Shown here: positions 29,132-38,036 of the stretch, in pieces
Layout of the letters: each line of letters starts with the position of its first letter
Numbering within the stretch: the first letter of the stretch is position 1
From: Alphaproteobacteria bacterium
Lineage (GTDB): Bacteria; Pseudomonadota; Alphaproteobacteria; Acetobacterales; Acetobacteraceae
NCBI GenBank assembly: GCA_026400815.1
Contig: JAPLOI010000015.1
Location: forward strand, 1 to 64,000
DNA length: 64,000 nucleotides
Direction of reading: 5' to 3'
The notes under the pieces: generated by a model
What the model was told of the DNA's origin: nothing
Database searches by the model: none
Seen by the model: the letters and a program-made list of their open reading frames with translations, nothing else
Made by a program: the position numbers and the translations under genes

Positions 29132-30046
29132 TTACACGGGATCCCAGGTAAACACCTCGCCCGAGCGATCCAGCGGCATGAAGCTGCCCTTCAGCGCCGG
29201 GATGGCGATGTCGCCCACCTGCGTCGGCGTCCATCCGCCTTCGTGGTGCACCCCGCGCACCGGGCGCGAGGAGGACATCAGGAACACTTCGTTGTGCCGC
29301 GTGGCGAAGATCTGGCCCGAGACGCCGGCGCCGCGGTCCGACGTGAGGAACACCGCCATCGGGGCGTTCTTGTCCGGCGTCATTTGCTGGATCTTCTCCA
29401 GCCGCGCCTTCTGCTCCGGCGTGTTCACGGGGATCGAGCCGGTCATGCGGCTCCAGGCGAAGGGCGCGATGCAGTTGCTGCGCACGTTGTAGCGCATCAT
29501 GTCCAGCGCGATGGACTTGGACAGCGCCGTGATGCCCAGCTTCGCCGCCGAGTAGTTCGCCTGGCCGAAATTGCCGATCAGGCCGGAGGTGGAGGACATG
29601 TGCACGAAGGTGCCGCTCTCCTGCTTGCGGTAGTATTCCGCCGCGGCGCGGGAGACGTAGAACGCGCCGGAGAGATGCACGTTGATCACCGAGTTCCAGT
29701 CATCCTCGGTCATCTTGTGGAAGATCACGTCGCGCAGGATGCCGGCGTTGTTCACCACGCCGTCGATGCGGCCATAGGTATCCAGCGCGCACTGCACGAT
29801 GCGCTTGGCCGAATTCCAGGTGGACACGCTCTCGGTGTTGATCACCGCCTGGCCGCCGCGCTGCTCGATGATCGCCTTGGTCTGCTCCGCCGGGGTGGAG
29901 GAGCCGCCATCGCCCGTGACGGACACGCCGATATCATTGATGACGACCTTGGCGCCTTCGCCCGCCATCATGACCGCGATCTCGCGCCCAATGCCGCCAC
30001 CGGCGCCCGTGACCACCACAACCTTGCCTTCGACGATCCCGGCCAT
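29132..30046 (-). CDS. Short-chain dehydrogenase (multifunctional-enzyme type-2 / HSD17B4-like)
   Basis: The 304-residue NAD(P)-dependent SDR has the cofactor motif VTGAGGGIGREIAVMMAGEG, the NNAG motif (VVNNAGILRD) and the catalytic S-Y-K (SSTSGLIGNFGQANYSAAKL). The extended loop after the first helix (VSVTGDGGSSTPAEQTKAII) is typical of the 3-hydroxyacyl-CoA dehydrogenase domain of type-2 multifunctional enzymes. It is divergent from a thiolase/DUF35 pair, so oxidation of a 3-hydroxyacyl-CoA (fatty or steroid side-chain) is the likely role. Confidence 0.82.
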   Translation of the reverse strand: MAGIVEGKVVVVTGAGGGIGREIAVMMAGEGAKVVINDIGVSVTGDGGSSTPAEQTKAIIEQRGGQAVINTESVSTWNSAKRIVQCALDTYGRIDGVVNNAGILRDVIFHKMTEDDWNSVINVHLSGAFYVSRAAAEYYRKQESGTFVHMSSTSGLIGNFGQANYSAAKLGITALSKSIALDMMRYNVRSNCIAPFAWSRMTGSIPVNTPEQKARLEKIQQMTPDKNAPMAVFLTSDRGAGVSGQIFATRHNEVFLMSSSRPVRGVHHEGGWTPTQVGDIAIPALKGSFMPLDRSGEVFTWDPV

Positions 30047-30165
30047 TGTTTCCTCCGCATGACACTCGATGCGCGAACCTAGGCGGCGGCGCGATGGATG
30101 TCGACATTGCGCCCGCTTGCCGATCGCCCTTAGCATCCGTTCCAACAAGACGGGATGGGAGCGAA

Positions 30166-31350
30166 ATGGCCGAAAGAACATTGCGCGGCACGGTCGCGAT
30201 CGTCGGTATCGGCGAGACCACCTATTACCGCCACGGCAAGTCGCCGGACAGCGAGTTCAAGCTGGCACTGCAGGCCATCGTGCGCGCCTGCGAGGATGCC
30301 GGCATTTCCCCGCATGATGTGGATGGCTTCGCCAGCTACGGCGGCGACCGCAGCGACGGGCCGCGCCTGGCGGCGGCGCTGGGGGTGAAGGCGCTGCGGT
30401 TTTCCAACATGTTCTGGGGCGGCGGCGGCGGCGGCGTGTGCGGCGCGGTCGGCAATGCCGGAGCGGCGGTTGCCACCGGCATGGCCGATTGCGTCATCGC
30501 CTTCCGCTCGCTGGCCCAGGGCCAGTATGCCCGCTACGGCCGTGGCGCCCCGGTGGCCACGGTGGGGGGCGAGCAATCCTTCACCGTGCCCTATGGCCTG
30601 ATGTCGCCGGCGCAGATGTTCGCCATGAAGGTCACGCGCTTCATGGCCACGCACGGCATCAATGACAGCGCGCTGCGGGCGATCTCGCTGGCCTGCTACC
30701 ACCACGCGCAGAACAACCCCAACGCGGTGATGAAGGGCCGGCCGCTGACGCCGGAAGGCTACGACGCCTCGCGCTGGATCATCGAGCCGCATTTCCACCT
30801 GTACGATTGTTGCCAGGAGAACGACGGTGCGGCCGCCGTGGTGGTTGTGCCCGCCGATCGCGCCCGCGACTACAAGAACACGCCCGCCTACCTGCTCGCC
30901 TGCGGCCAGGGTGGCGATCACCGCAGCGCCGCCCCGGTGCACAACATGCCGGACTACCCCGGCAGCCACTTCAAGGCGCTCGCCCCGCGCATGTACGACA
31001 TGGCCAAGCTGAGCCCGGCCGAGATCGACATCGTTCAGTGCTACGAGAATTTTACGGGTGGCGTGCTGATGAGCCTGGTGGAGCACGGGCTGGTCAAGGC
31101 GGAAGAGGCGAACGAGGTGCTCACGCCCGAGAACCTCAAGGCCCCGCTTGGCAGCATGCCGCTCAACACCTCCGGCGGCAATCTCGCCGAGTGCTACATG
31201 CACGGGCTGGAACTGGTGATCGAGGCGGTGCGCCAGATCCGTGGCACCGCCATCAACCAGAGCAAGAAGCGGGATACCGCCATCGTCATCGGCGGCCCCA
31301 TGGTCACCCCCGTCAGCTCCCTCATCCTGGGCTCGGAGGCCTCGCTGTGA
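30166..31350 (+). CDS. Thiolase-like protein (lipid-transfer/SCP-x type)
   Basis: The 394-residue thiolase-superfamily protein belongs to the branch that pairs with DUF35 proteins. It opens GTVAIVGIGETTYYRHG and has the glycine-rich loop FWGGGGGGVCGAVGNAGAAV around the usual nucleophile position. It also has YDCCQENDGAAAVVVVPADR and the C-terminal LNTSGGNLAECYMHGL. Members act as thiolases or, with a DUF35 partner, as retro-aldolases on steroid-type acyl-CoAs. The next gene starts by a 4-base overlap and is exactly such a DUF35 protein. Confidence 0.82.
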   Translation: MAERTLRGTVAIVGIGETTYYRHGKSPDSEFKLALQAIVRACEDAGISPHDVDGFASYGGDRSDGPRLAAALGVKALRFSNMFWGGGGGGVCGAVGNAGAAVATGMADCVIAFRSLAQGQYARYGRGAPVATVGGEQSFTVPYGLMSPAQMFAMKVTRFMATHGINDSALRAISLACYHHAQNNPNAVMKGRPLTPEGYDASRWIIEPHFHLYDCCQENDGAAAVVVVPADRARDYKNTPAYLLACGQGGDHRSAAPVHNMPDYPGSHFKALAPRMYDMAKLSPAEIDIVQCYENFTGGVLMSLVEHGLVKAEEANEVLTPENLKAPLGSMPLNTSGGNLAECYMHGLELVIEAVRQIRGTAINQSKKRDTAIVIGGPMVTPVSSLILGSEASL

Positions 31351-31784
31351 GCACGACCTACCTGCCGAAAGGCCTTGCCGCCCCCACCGCAGCCCCCGAT
31401 GGCCTGTCCCAGCCGTTCTGGGACGGCACCCGCCAGGGCAAGCTGATGATCCAGAAATGCCGCGGCTGCGGCGCCCACCAGTGGGGCCCGGAATGGATCT
31501 GCCACCGCTGCCACAGCTTTGACCTCGACTGGGCCGAAGTGAAGGGCCGCGGGCGGATCTACAGCTACGAGAAGCCGCACCACCCCGTGCACCCCGCGCT
31601 GGTCGGCCACGGGCCCTACATCATCGTGCTGGTGGAGCTCGATGGCGTGAACGTTCGCATGCTCGGCAACCTGCTCGGCGATCCCGCGCAGACGGTGGAG
31701 CTGGGCGCGGAGGTGGAGGCGGTGTTCGAACCGCATGACGACGCCGACCCGCCCTACACGCTGGTGCAGTGGAAGCGGGTCTGA
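31347..31784 (+). CDS. DUF35 / Zn-ribbon OB-fold acyl-CoA partner protein
   Basis: The 145-residue protein has an N-terminal helix (GLSQPFWDGTRQGKLMIQKC), a rubredoxin-like zinc ribbon (C-x2-C ... C-x2-C in CRGCGAHQWGPEWICHRC), and a C-terminal OB fold (GRGRIYSYEKPHHPVH). Such proteins form complexes with SCP-x type thiolases and supply the acyl-CoA site. GTG at 31347 overlaps the thiolase stop. A 10-base inverted repeat follows 6 bases after the stop. Confidence 0.85.
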   Translation: MSTTYLPKGLAAPTAAPDGLSQPFWDGTRQGKLMIQKCRGCGAHQWGPEWICHRCHSFDLDWAEVKGRGRIYSYEKPHHPVHPALVGHGPYIIVLVELDGVNVRMLGNLLGDPAQTVELGAEVEAVFEPHDDADPPYTLVQWKRV

Positions 31785-31790
31785 CCGGCC

Positions 31791-31815
31791 GCCGCCGCGC
31801 TACTTGCGCGGCGGC
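31791..31815. terminator. Convergent hairpin between DUF35 and BLUF genes
   Basis: GCCGCCGCGC/GCGCGGCGGC, a perfect 10-base stem with loop TACTT, sits between two converging genes and contains the BLUF stop codon. It lacks a T tract, so any terminating role is uncertain. Confidence 0.4.
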
Positions 31816-32253
31816 AACCAGTGTGGCGCCAGGACTTCGGTCAGGGTGGCGACCAGTTCGGCGGTGCGATACGGCTGCAGCGCCGGCAGGTCAGGGTTGG
31901 TGCGGCGCATCCGCGCCACCTGCGCCTCCGTCACCATGGCCATGTGCCATGAGGCGAACCACCGCGTTTCGGCGGGGCCGCGCTCCACCACGCGGATATC
32001 GGTATGGTGCGGGTCCGCCTGAATGCTGGCAAAGACAGCCTCGACCGCCTCGGCGGGGCCTTCCAGAAGCTGCACGAAATAGGCGCCGTCACAGAATAGG
32101 GCACCTGTGACGCCAAGCTTGGCGTTGCGGCTGCGGGCAACCTCCCCGAATGGCCTGGATATCCCGCTCCCCCGCATCACCGAACGGCACCGCCACGACG
32201 CTATCGTAGACGATCCGGTGCAGCCCTACCGACCCATACGTCCCGACATCCAT
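31800..32253 (-). pseudogene. BLUF-domain blue-light sensor with apparent frameshift
   Basis: A short single-domain BLUF protein is split by one extra base. From ATG 32253 the frame reads VGLHRIVYDSVVAVPFGDAG and ERDIQAI. After the G run at 32144-32147 the next frame continues EVARSRNAKLGVTGALFCDG, AYFVQLLEG and WFASWHMAMV. Deleting one G joins them. The flavin-site Tyr (VYDS), Gln (FVQLLEG) and the semi-conserved Trp/Met (SWHMAM) are all present, so the photoreceptor chemistry is intact apart from the frameshift. It may be a recent loss or a homopolymer sequencing error. Confidence 0.72.
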
Positions 32254-32543
32254 CACGGCACATGCCCCAACTGCCTTCGGTCGGATTCCCAACAGTTTCA
32301 TGATCCCCGAGCCCAGGGCTCACTTCAAGACAAATAAGTGCATACTCATGTAGCTTCGCGAAGGTGGCAGGACAGTGTTGCGTTGCGCGCAGCGATGGCT
32401 GGTTGGCGAACGGGGCTTGCCGTTCAGCGCGGCGCGGGGCCCACGGCCTGGGACAGGATGGCCCCCCGTGCCGCGCAACGGGCGCGCCAGCGCGCCCCGG
32501 AGGCAGCCTGTTGCGTCGAGAATCCTCAGCCGATGGAGGCCGG

Positions 32544-32615
<72 letters not shown>

Positions 32616-32677
32616 TCCGACATCGCCATGATTAGCGGATTCGCCGGATCGTCGCCACCTCTGGCCTGTGGCCGTCT

Positions 32678-33388
32678 TCAGTCCGGCCGGCAGGCCGCCA
32701 CGCTGGCGGCGGCGAAGCCGGCCACGGGGCTGGTGGTGACGGTGATCACCGCCTCGTGGTGCCCGATGCGGAAGGATTGCACCGCCGGCACGCCGGTGAG
32801 GGTGACGGGTGCGGCGAGGCCCTGGCCGGCGAAGGTCACGACCATGGTGCGCGACAAGCCCTCGAACCCCGTCGGTGCGTTGGCCTGGACGCGCACCAGG
32901 CCCTCGAAGAAGGTCGCGGCATCTTCCGGCAGGGCGCGCTCCCCGGGGGTGATGCGGAAGCGACGCACGATGGGCGCGCCGTCGCAGGCGCGGCGGGGGG
33001 CGGCGTCGCGGATCACCTCGGCCAGGCGGTCTTCCGGCAGGCCGGACTCCAGCCGGGCGCGCACCGCGGCAAGCAGCGCAGCCATGCGCCCGGTCGGCAC
33101 CTCCGCCGCGTAGCGGGCGCGGGCGGCGGCAGCCTCGGCATGGGCGGCTTCGGTCTCGCGGGCCAGGCGCTCCGCCTCGGCGGTGCGGGATTGCGCCTCG
33201 CCGCGCGCCGCATCCCGGTCGGCAGCCAGGCGCTCCAGTTCCTCGCGTGACTCCTCGCGGGCGGTGTGGGTGGCGAACAGGCCCACGCCGGCCAGGGCGG
33301 CGAAGAACAGCAGCCACTTGGCGGTGTGGCCCAGCCCGGCGAACAGCCGCTCTCGGCGCTCGCGGGCACGGCGCGTGCGCAGGCTCAT
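32678..33388 (-). CDS. Hypothetical membrane-anchored coiled-coil protein
   Basis: The 236-residue protein has a basic N-terminus (LRTRRARERRERLF), one membrane helix (TAKWLLFFAALAGVGLFAT, about residues 22-40), then a heptad-rich helix (residues about 45-95, ELERLAADRDAARGEAQSRT onward). A globular C-terminal domain contains two cysteines (RRACDGAP and VAACRPD). The topology suggests the C-terminal domain is in the periplasm. I do not recognise a family. It starts 37 bases downstream of the Bug-receptor gene on the same strand. Confidence 0.6.
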   Translation of the reverse strand: MSLRTRRARERRERLFAGLGHTAKWLLFFAALAGVGLFATHTAREESREELERLAADRDAARGEAQSRTAEAERLARETEAAHAEAAAARARYAAEVPTGRMAALLAAVRARLESGLPEDRLAEVIRDAAPRRACDGAPIVRRFRITPGERALPEDAATFFEGLVRVQANAPTGFEGLSRTMVVTFAGQGLAAPVTLTGVPAVQSFRIGHHEAVITVTTSPVAGFAAASVAACRPD

Positions 33389-33425
33389 CGCCCGCCTGCC
33401 GGTCGCATGCCGTGCCCGTGTTGCA

Positions 33426-34400
33426 TCAGCCGTCCAGCGTGATCTTCTTGTCGCGGATCAGCTGGCCGTTGGCGGCGAAGTCCTTCTCGAAATAGGCGAG
33501 CATCTGCTCCGGCGTCTCGGGCGGGACCACCACGTTGATGGACTGCATGCGCTGCAGCATGTCCGGCGTGGCGGCGATCTCGCGGCACTTGGCGTTGAAC
33601 GCCGCGATGATGTCCTTCGGCGTGCCGGCAGGGGCCCAGATGGCGTACCAGATCGGCACGTCGATGCTGGGGAAGCCGGCTTCGGTCAGGGTTGGCACAT
33701 CGGGGAAATCGGGGTGGCGGGTGGGGTAGCTGACGGAGAGCAGCTTCAGCTTGCCGGCCTTGATGTGCGGGATGACGTTGATCTCGTTCATCATGTGGAC
33801 GTTGCCGGCCAGCAGGTCGTTCAGCGCATCGGCACTGCCGCGATAGGGCACGTGCAGGATGTCGATGCCGGCGGCGGCCTTCAGCGCCTCGATGCGCATG
33901 TGGGTGGAGCTGCCGGCGCCGGCGGAGCCGTAGGCGAGCTTGCCGGGGTTCTTCTTGGCGTAGGCGACCAGCTCGGCCATCGTGTTGATGCCCAGCTCCG
34001 GGCGGATGGTGAAGCCGCAGACGAGATCGCCGACGCGCGCGACGGTGACGAGTTCCTTCGGCACGCCGTAGGCGACCTTGCGCAAATGCGGCAGCACGGT
34101 GAGCGGGCCGGCCGGGGTGAGCAGGAAGGTGTAGCCGTCGTTGGCCGACTTCGCGACCGCCTCGGTGCCGATGCCGCCGGCGGCGCCGCCGCGGTTGTCG
34201 ATCACGAAGGGCTGGCCGAAGGCCTGGCCGAGCTTGTCTGCCCAGGGGCGGCCGATGATGTCGGTGGCGCCGCCGGGGGCGTAGGGCAGGATCAGCTTCA
34301 CCGGCTTGTTCGGCCAGGCGCCTTGGGCGCGCGCGGAGGCGGCGCCGAGCACGGCGGGGGCAGCGAGCATGGAGGTGACGAGCGAGCGCCGGCGGATCAT
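33426..34400 (-). CDS. Bug-family (TctC-type) solute-binding receptor
   Basis: This 324-residue periplasmic receptor is of the tripartite tricarboxylate transporter family. It has a twin-arginine-like signal peptide (MIRRRSLVTSMLAAPAVLGA, cleavage after ARA near residue 25), then WPNKPVKLILPYAPGGATDI, NRGGAAGGIGTEAVAKSAND and DVPTLTEAGFP. It is divergent from a second Bug receptor and tctBA, with 195 bases between. It may feed the same TctAB or one elsewhere. Ligands of this family are mostly carboxylates. Confidence 0.85.
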   Translation of the reverse strand: MIRRRSLVTSMLAAPAVLGAASARAQGAWPNKPVKLILPYAPGGATDIIGRPWADKLGQAFGQPFVIDNRGGAAGGIGTEAVAKSANDGYTFLLTPAGPLTVLPHLRKVAYGVPKELVTVARVGDLVCGFTIRPELGINTMAELVAYAKKNPGKLAYGSAGAGSSTHMRIEALKAAAGIDILHVPYRGSADALNDLLAGNVHMMNEINVIPHIKAGKLKLLSVSYPTRHPDFPDVPTLTEAGFPSIDVPIWYAIWAPAGTPKDIIAAFNAKCREIAATPDMLQRMQSINVVVPPETPEQMLAYFEKDFAANGQLIRDKKITLDG

Positions 34401-34595
34401 CGATGAGTCTCCCTGTCGGGCCCGCTTGCTCCGGGCCGCTTGCGGCCGCCGTCATGCCGATTTCCGCCCGCCGGAGCAAGCGCCTCGGTGCTTTGCCGCT
34501 CGACATGGCGCGGCGATCGTTGCAAAGGGGGGCCGCGGGGCGATCCGGGGCAACCGGCGCGAACGGCATCAGCAGCATTTCGGGAGGCAGGTTTC

Positions 34596-35549
34596 TTGCG
34601 CAAACGGACACTTCTGGCCGCGTTCGCGGCGGCGATCGTGATGGCGTTTCCCGCGGCGGCGCAGGAATGGCCGACGCGGCCGGTGAAGCTGGTGGTGAAC
34701 TATCCCGCCGGTGGATCGATGGACGCGATCTCCCGCCCCTGGGCTGAGGCGCTGGGCAAGCGGCTGGGCCAGCCGGTGGTGGTGGAGAACAGGGCCGGTG
34801 CGGCGGGCGCGCTGGGGACCGAGGTGGTGGCGAAGGCGGCGCCGGATGGCTACACGCTGCTCGCCTCCCCGAACGGGCCGCTGGTGCTGCTGCCGGCGCT
34901 GCGCAAGACGCCCTACCAGCCGACGGATGTAACGCCGGTGGGGCCGATGGGCGATTTCGTCTATGGGATCGCGGTGCTGCCGAAGCACGGATTCAAGACG
35001 ATGGCCGACCTGGTGGCCTATGCGAAGAAGAATCCGGGCAAGCTTTCGTACTCCTCCCCCGGTGCCGGTTCCGCCACGCATCTGCGCGGCGAGGCGCTGA
35101 AGATGGTGGCGGGGATCGACATGCTGCACGTGCCGTATCGCACCGGGGCCGAGGCGCTGATCGATTTCCTGGGCGGCACGGTGGATGTGATCATCGACAA
35201 CGTGATGTTCCCGCATGTGCGGGCCGGGCAGGCGACGCTGCTGGCGGTGACATCCGACCGGCGGTTTCCGATGTTCCCCGATGTGCCGACGGTGATGGAG
35301 GCGGGGTTCGACGTGAAGCTGGCGAATTTCGCGGCGATCTTCGTGCCGAAGAACACGCCGAAGGCGATCCAGGACAAGCTGGCCCGGGCGATGGCGGATG
35401 CCAATGCCGACCCGGTGGTGCAGCAGCGGGTGACGCAGGTTGGCTTCTTCCCCACGACCAAGACCGGGCCCGAGCTGGTGGCCGAGATGGATGGCCAGGT
35501 GGCGGAGTATCAGGATTGGGTGAAGAAGACCGGGCTGAAGATCGAGTAG
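34596..35549 (+). CDS. tctC: TctC-type receptor of a tripartite tricarboxylate transporter
   Basis: The 317-residue Bug receptor has a signal peptide (LRKRTLLAAFAAAIVMAFPA, cleavage after AAA). Family motifs are WPTRPVKLVVNYPAGGSMDA, ENRAGAAGALGTEVVAKAAP and DVPTVMEAGFDV. The start is TTG at 34596, chosen because it directly precedes the basic signal peptide n-region and follows a GGGAGG ribosome site by about 8 bases; no ATG or GTG fits. It heads a tctC-tctB-tctA operon. It is a paralogue of the receptor at 33426 on the other strand. Confidence 0.86.
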   Translation: MRKRTLLAAFAAAIVMAFPAAAQEWPTRPVKLVVNYPAGGSMDAISRPWAEALGKRLGQPVVVENRAGAAGALGTEVVAKAAPDGYTLLASPNGPLVLLPALRKTPYQPTDVTPVGPMGDFVYGIAVLPKHGFKTMADLVAYAKKNPGKLSYSSPGAGSATHLRGEALKMVAGIDMLHVPYRTGAEALIDFLGGTVDVIIDNVMFPHVRAGQATLLAVTSDRRFPMFPDVPTVMEAGFDVKLANFAAIFVPKNTPKAIQDKLARAMADANADPVVQQRVTQVGFFPTTKTGPELVAEMDGQVAEYQDWVKKTGLKIE

Positions 35550-35559
35550 GGACGCAGGA

Positions 35560-36018
35560 ATGAGCAAGGGGCCGGGGCTGCGCAGCGGGCAGGACCTGCT
35601 GTGCGGCGTGATGTTCGCCGCCGTGGGGGCGGGCGCGTTGTGGGTGGGGCGAAACTATCCCATGGGCTCCCCGGTGCGGCTGGGCAGTGGGGTGTTTCCG
35701 ATGCTGCTCAGCTACGGGCTGATCGGGGTGGGCGCGATCATCTTCATCAAGGGGCTGCTGACCGACGGGCCGCGGCTGACGGGGTGGGCGTGGCGGCCGG
35801 TGCTGCTGATCACGCTGGCGGCCGTGTGCTTCGCGCTGCTGATCGAGCCGGCGGGGCTGGTGGCGACGATGCTGGTGGTGATGACGCTGGGCGCGCTGGC
35901 GGGCGAGGGGCACAAGCTGCGTGAGCTGGCGATGTTCATGCTGGTGATGATCCTGATGGCGATTGGCATTTTCGTTTGGGGGCTCGGCATGCCGATCAAG
36001 GTGTTCCCGTGGAACTGA
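35560..36018 (+). CDS. tctB: Tripartite tricarboxylate transporter small membrane subunit TctB
   Basis: The 152-residue protein has four predicted membrane segments, for example LLCGVMFAAVGAGALWVG near the start and LAMFMLVMILMAIGIFVWGL at the end. The family's PMGSPVRLGSGVFPMLLSYG lies between the first two. It has low sequence conservation, as expected for TctB, and its place between tctC and tctA secures the call. It overlaps tctA by 10 bases. Confidence 0.85.
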   Translation: MSKGPGLRSGQDLLCGVMFAAVGAGALWVGRNYPMGSPVRLGSGVFPMLLSYGLIGVGAIIFIKGLLTDGPRLTGWAWRPVLLITLAAVCFALLIEPAGLVATMLVVMTLGALAGEGHKLRELAMFMLVMILMAIGIFVWGLGMPIKVFPWN

Positions 36019-37520
36019 GCGATCTCGGATCAAATCTCGCGCTGGGTTTCTCTGTTGCGCTGACGTTCCAGAACCTGTTCTGGTGCCTGGTGGGCACGAT
36101 CGTGGGGACCGCGATCGGGGTGCTTCCCGGGGTGGGGCCGGTGGCGACGATGGCGCTGCTGCTGCCGGCGACGTACTACCTGCCGGCGGAGGGCGCGCTG
36201 ATCATGCTCGCCGGCATCTATTATGGCGCGCAGTACGGCGGCTCGACGACCGCCATCCTGGTGAATTTGCCGGGCGAAAGCTCCTCCGTGATCACGTGCC
36301 TGGACGGGTACCAGATGGCACGGCAGGGGCGGCCGGGGCCGGCCTTGGCGATTGCGGCCATCGGCAGCTTTTTCGCGGGCACGGTGGCGACGATCCTGAT
36401 TGCGGTGGCGGCACCGCCGCTGACCAAGCTGGCGCAGCAGTTCACGCCGGCCGATTACTGCTCCCTGATGGTGCTGGGGCTGGTGACGGCGGTGGTGATG
36501 GCGCATGGCTCCGTGATCAAGGCGGTGGGCATGGTGCTGCTGGGGCTGCTGCTGGGCATCGTGGGCACCGACGTGCAAAGCGGGGCGCTGCGCTACACCT
36601 TCGGCGTGGACATCCTGTTCGACGGCATCAACTTCGTGCCGATCGCCATGGGCGTGTTCGGGCTGAACGAGATCATGGCGAACCTGACCAACAAGGAACG
36701 CCGCGACCTGCTGACCAGCAAGGTTTCCGGCCTGATGCCGACCATGGCGGACCTGAAGATGTCTTTCGGGGCCATGGTGCGCGGGACGGGGCTGGGCAGC
36801 CTGCTGGGCATCCTGCCGGGCGGTGGCGCGGTGCTGGCGAGCTTTGCGGCCTATACGCTGGAGAAGCGCATTTCGAAGACGCCGGAGAAGTTCGGCACCG
36901 GGATGATCCAGGGCGTGGCGGCCCCCGAGAGTGCCAACAACGCGGCGGCGCAGACCAGCTTCATCCCGATGCTGACGCTGGGCATTCCCAGCAATGCGGT
37001 GATGGCGATGATGGTGGGCGGGATGATGATCCACGGGATCATCCCCGGGCCGCAGGTGATGACGGACAAGCCCGGGCTGTTCTGGGGGATGATCGCCAGC
37101 ATGTGGGTGGGGAACCTGATGCTGGTGGTGTTCAACCTGCCGCTGGTGGGCATCTGGGTGAAGATGCTGACGGTGCCGTACCGGCTGCTTTCGATCGCCA
37201 TCCTGTTCTTCTGCTGCATCGGGGTGTACTCGCTGAACAACTCGGCGGACGAGGTGCTGCTGATCGCGCTGTTCGGGGTGGTGGGATACCTGTTCCACAA
37301 GCTGGACTGCGAGCCGGCGCCGATGCTGCTGGGGTTCATCCTGGGGCCGATGATGGAGACCTATCTGCGCCGGGCGATGCTGCTGGCGCGCGGGGATTCG
37401 ACGGTGTTCGTGACCAGCCCGCTGAGCCTGACCTTCCTGGTGATGTCGGTGCTGATGCTGCTGCTGGTGGTGGTGCCGGCGGTGCGCAAGACGCGCGAGA
37501 AGGCGTTCCAGGAGGAGTGA
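36009..37520 (+). CDS. tctA: Tripartite tricarboxylate transporter large membrane subunit TctA
   Basis: The 503-residue multi-pass permease provides the transport channel. Diagnostic stretches are GTAIGVLPGVGPVATMALLL, GGSTTAILVNLPGESSSVIT, MGVFGLNEIMANL and LGIPSNAVMAMMVGGMMIHG. GTG at 36009 starts right before the first segment (LGFSVALTFQNLFW) and overlaps tctB, implying coupling. The C-terminus ends with a short basic tail. A small hairpin terminator follows about 40 bases later. Confidence 0.93.
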   Translation: MELSDLGSNLALGFSVALTFQNLFWCLVGTIVGTAIGVLPGVGPVATMALLLPATYYLPAEGALIMLAGIYYGAQYGGSTTAILVNLPGESSSVITCLDGYQMARQGRPGPALAIAAIGSFFAGTVATILIAVAAPPLTKLAQQFTPADYCSLMVLGLVTAVVMAHGSVIKAVGMVLLGLLLGIVGTDVQSGALRYTFGVDILFDGINFVPIAMGVFGLNEIMANLTNKERRDLLTSKVSGLMPTMADLKMSFGAMVRGTGLGSLLGILPGGGAVLASFAAYTLEKRISKTPEKFGTGMIQGVAAPESANNAAAQTSFIPMLTLGIPSNAVMAMMVGGMMIHGIIPGPQVMTDKPGLFWGMIASMWVGNLMLVVFNLPLVGIWVKMLTVPYRLLSIAILFFCCIGVYSLNNSADEVLLIALFGVVGYLFHKLDCEPAPMLLGFILGPMMETYLRRAMLLARGDSTVFVTSPLSLTFLVMSVLMLLLVVVPAVRKTREKAFQEE

Positions 37521-37523
37521 TAT

Positions 37524-37543
37524 TTGTTCTGATTACGGAACAA
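37524..37543. promoter_or_regulatory. Palindromic site TTGTTC-N8-GAACAA
   Basis: An A/T-rich 20-base inverted repeat lies 3 bases after the tctA stop and before the terminator. It does not fit the alphaproteobacterial LexA site (GTTC-N7-GTTC, a direct repeat). It may be an operator for a minus-strand promoter or simply part of the 3' end structure. Confidence 0.3.
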
Positions 37544-37559
37544 TATAGGCGTGGTGGAG

Positions 37560-37583
37560 CGGCCCCTTCTGGGGCCGTTTTGC
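37560..37583 (+). terminator. Rho-independent terminator of the tct operon
   Basis: CGGCCCC and GGGGCCG form a 7-base GC stem with a TTCT loop followed by TTTTGCT, 39 bases after the tctA stop. Confidence 0.75.
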
Positions 37584-38031
37584 TGACCAGAATGGGTATG
37601 GGCGGGGCGCGGGGCGCGCGGATGGGGGTTTGCGGACGGGACGGGGCCGGGGCGGGGGACATGCCGCGGTTGCGGCTGCCGCGCATGATCCAGCCGCCGC
37701 GGGCGACGAGGCGGCGGATGGCGCGGATTTCGGCTGCGCGGGCGGCTGCTTCCTCGGCCTGTTCCTGGTGCAGGCGCGCGGTGCGGCGGGCCTGGCGGCG
37801 GCGCGGGGTGAGGGCGGCCCAGGTGGCGAGCAGGCCGGCGAGCGGGGTGAGGCTGGGGGTGCGGGGGGTGCCTGCGGGTTTGCCGAGCAGTTCGGCGAGG
37901 ATCTGGTTGAGCAGGGACAGAATCAGGGCTTCCAGCGACTCATGAAGGCGCGCGCCTGCAGGCCGCGCCGGCGCCGCTTGGGCGCCAGGGCGGGCGCAGG
38001 GGCCGGCCGGGGGTGAGGGGTGCTGGGTCAT
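37582..38031 (-). CDS. Hypothetical Ala/Arg-rich protein, possibly leaderless
   Basis: The open frame from ATG 38031 runs on to 37336, but the part beyond the tct terminator (about 37582) is unlikely to be coding, so the end given is approximate. The N-terminal half has a leucine-rich helix (HESLEALILSLLNQILAELL) and a basic amphipathic helix (RQARRTARLHQEQAEEAAAR) followed by GGWIMRGSRNRGMSPAP and a Pro/Arg tail with RAPP. The order matches the protein at 14433-14912, suggesting a loose paralogous pair. TATAAT lies 5 bases before the ATG. Function unknown. Confidence 0.42.
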
Positions 38032-38036
38032 GGGCG

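Noticed and set aside
36009-37520. Start of TctA at 35976
   Set aside because: The upstream codons overlap tctB and add a non-conserved peptide; GTG 36009 gives the usual N-terminus.
37524-37543. LexA (SOS) box
   Set aside because: The site is an inverted TTGTTC-N8-GAACAA, not the alphaproteobacterial direct repeat GTTC-N7-GTTC, and no SOS gene follows.
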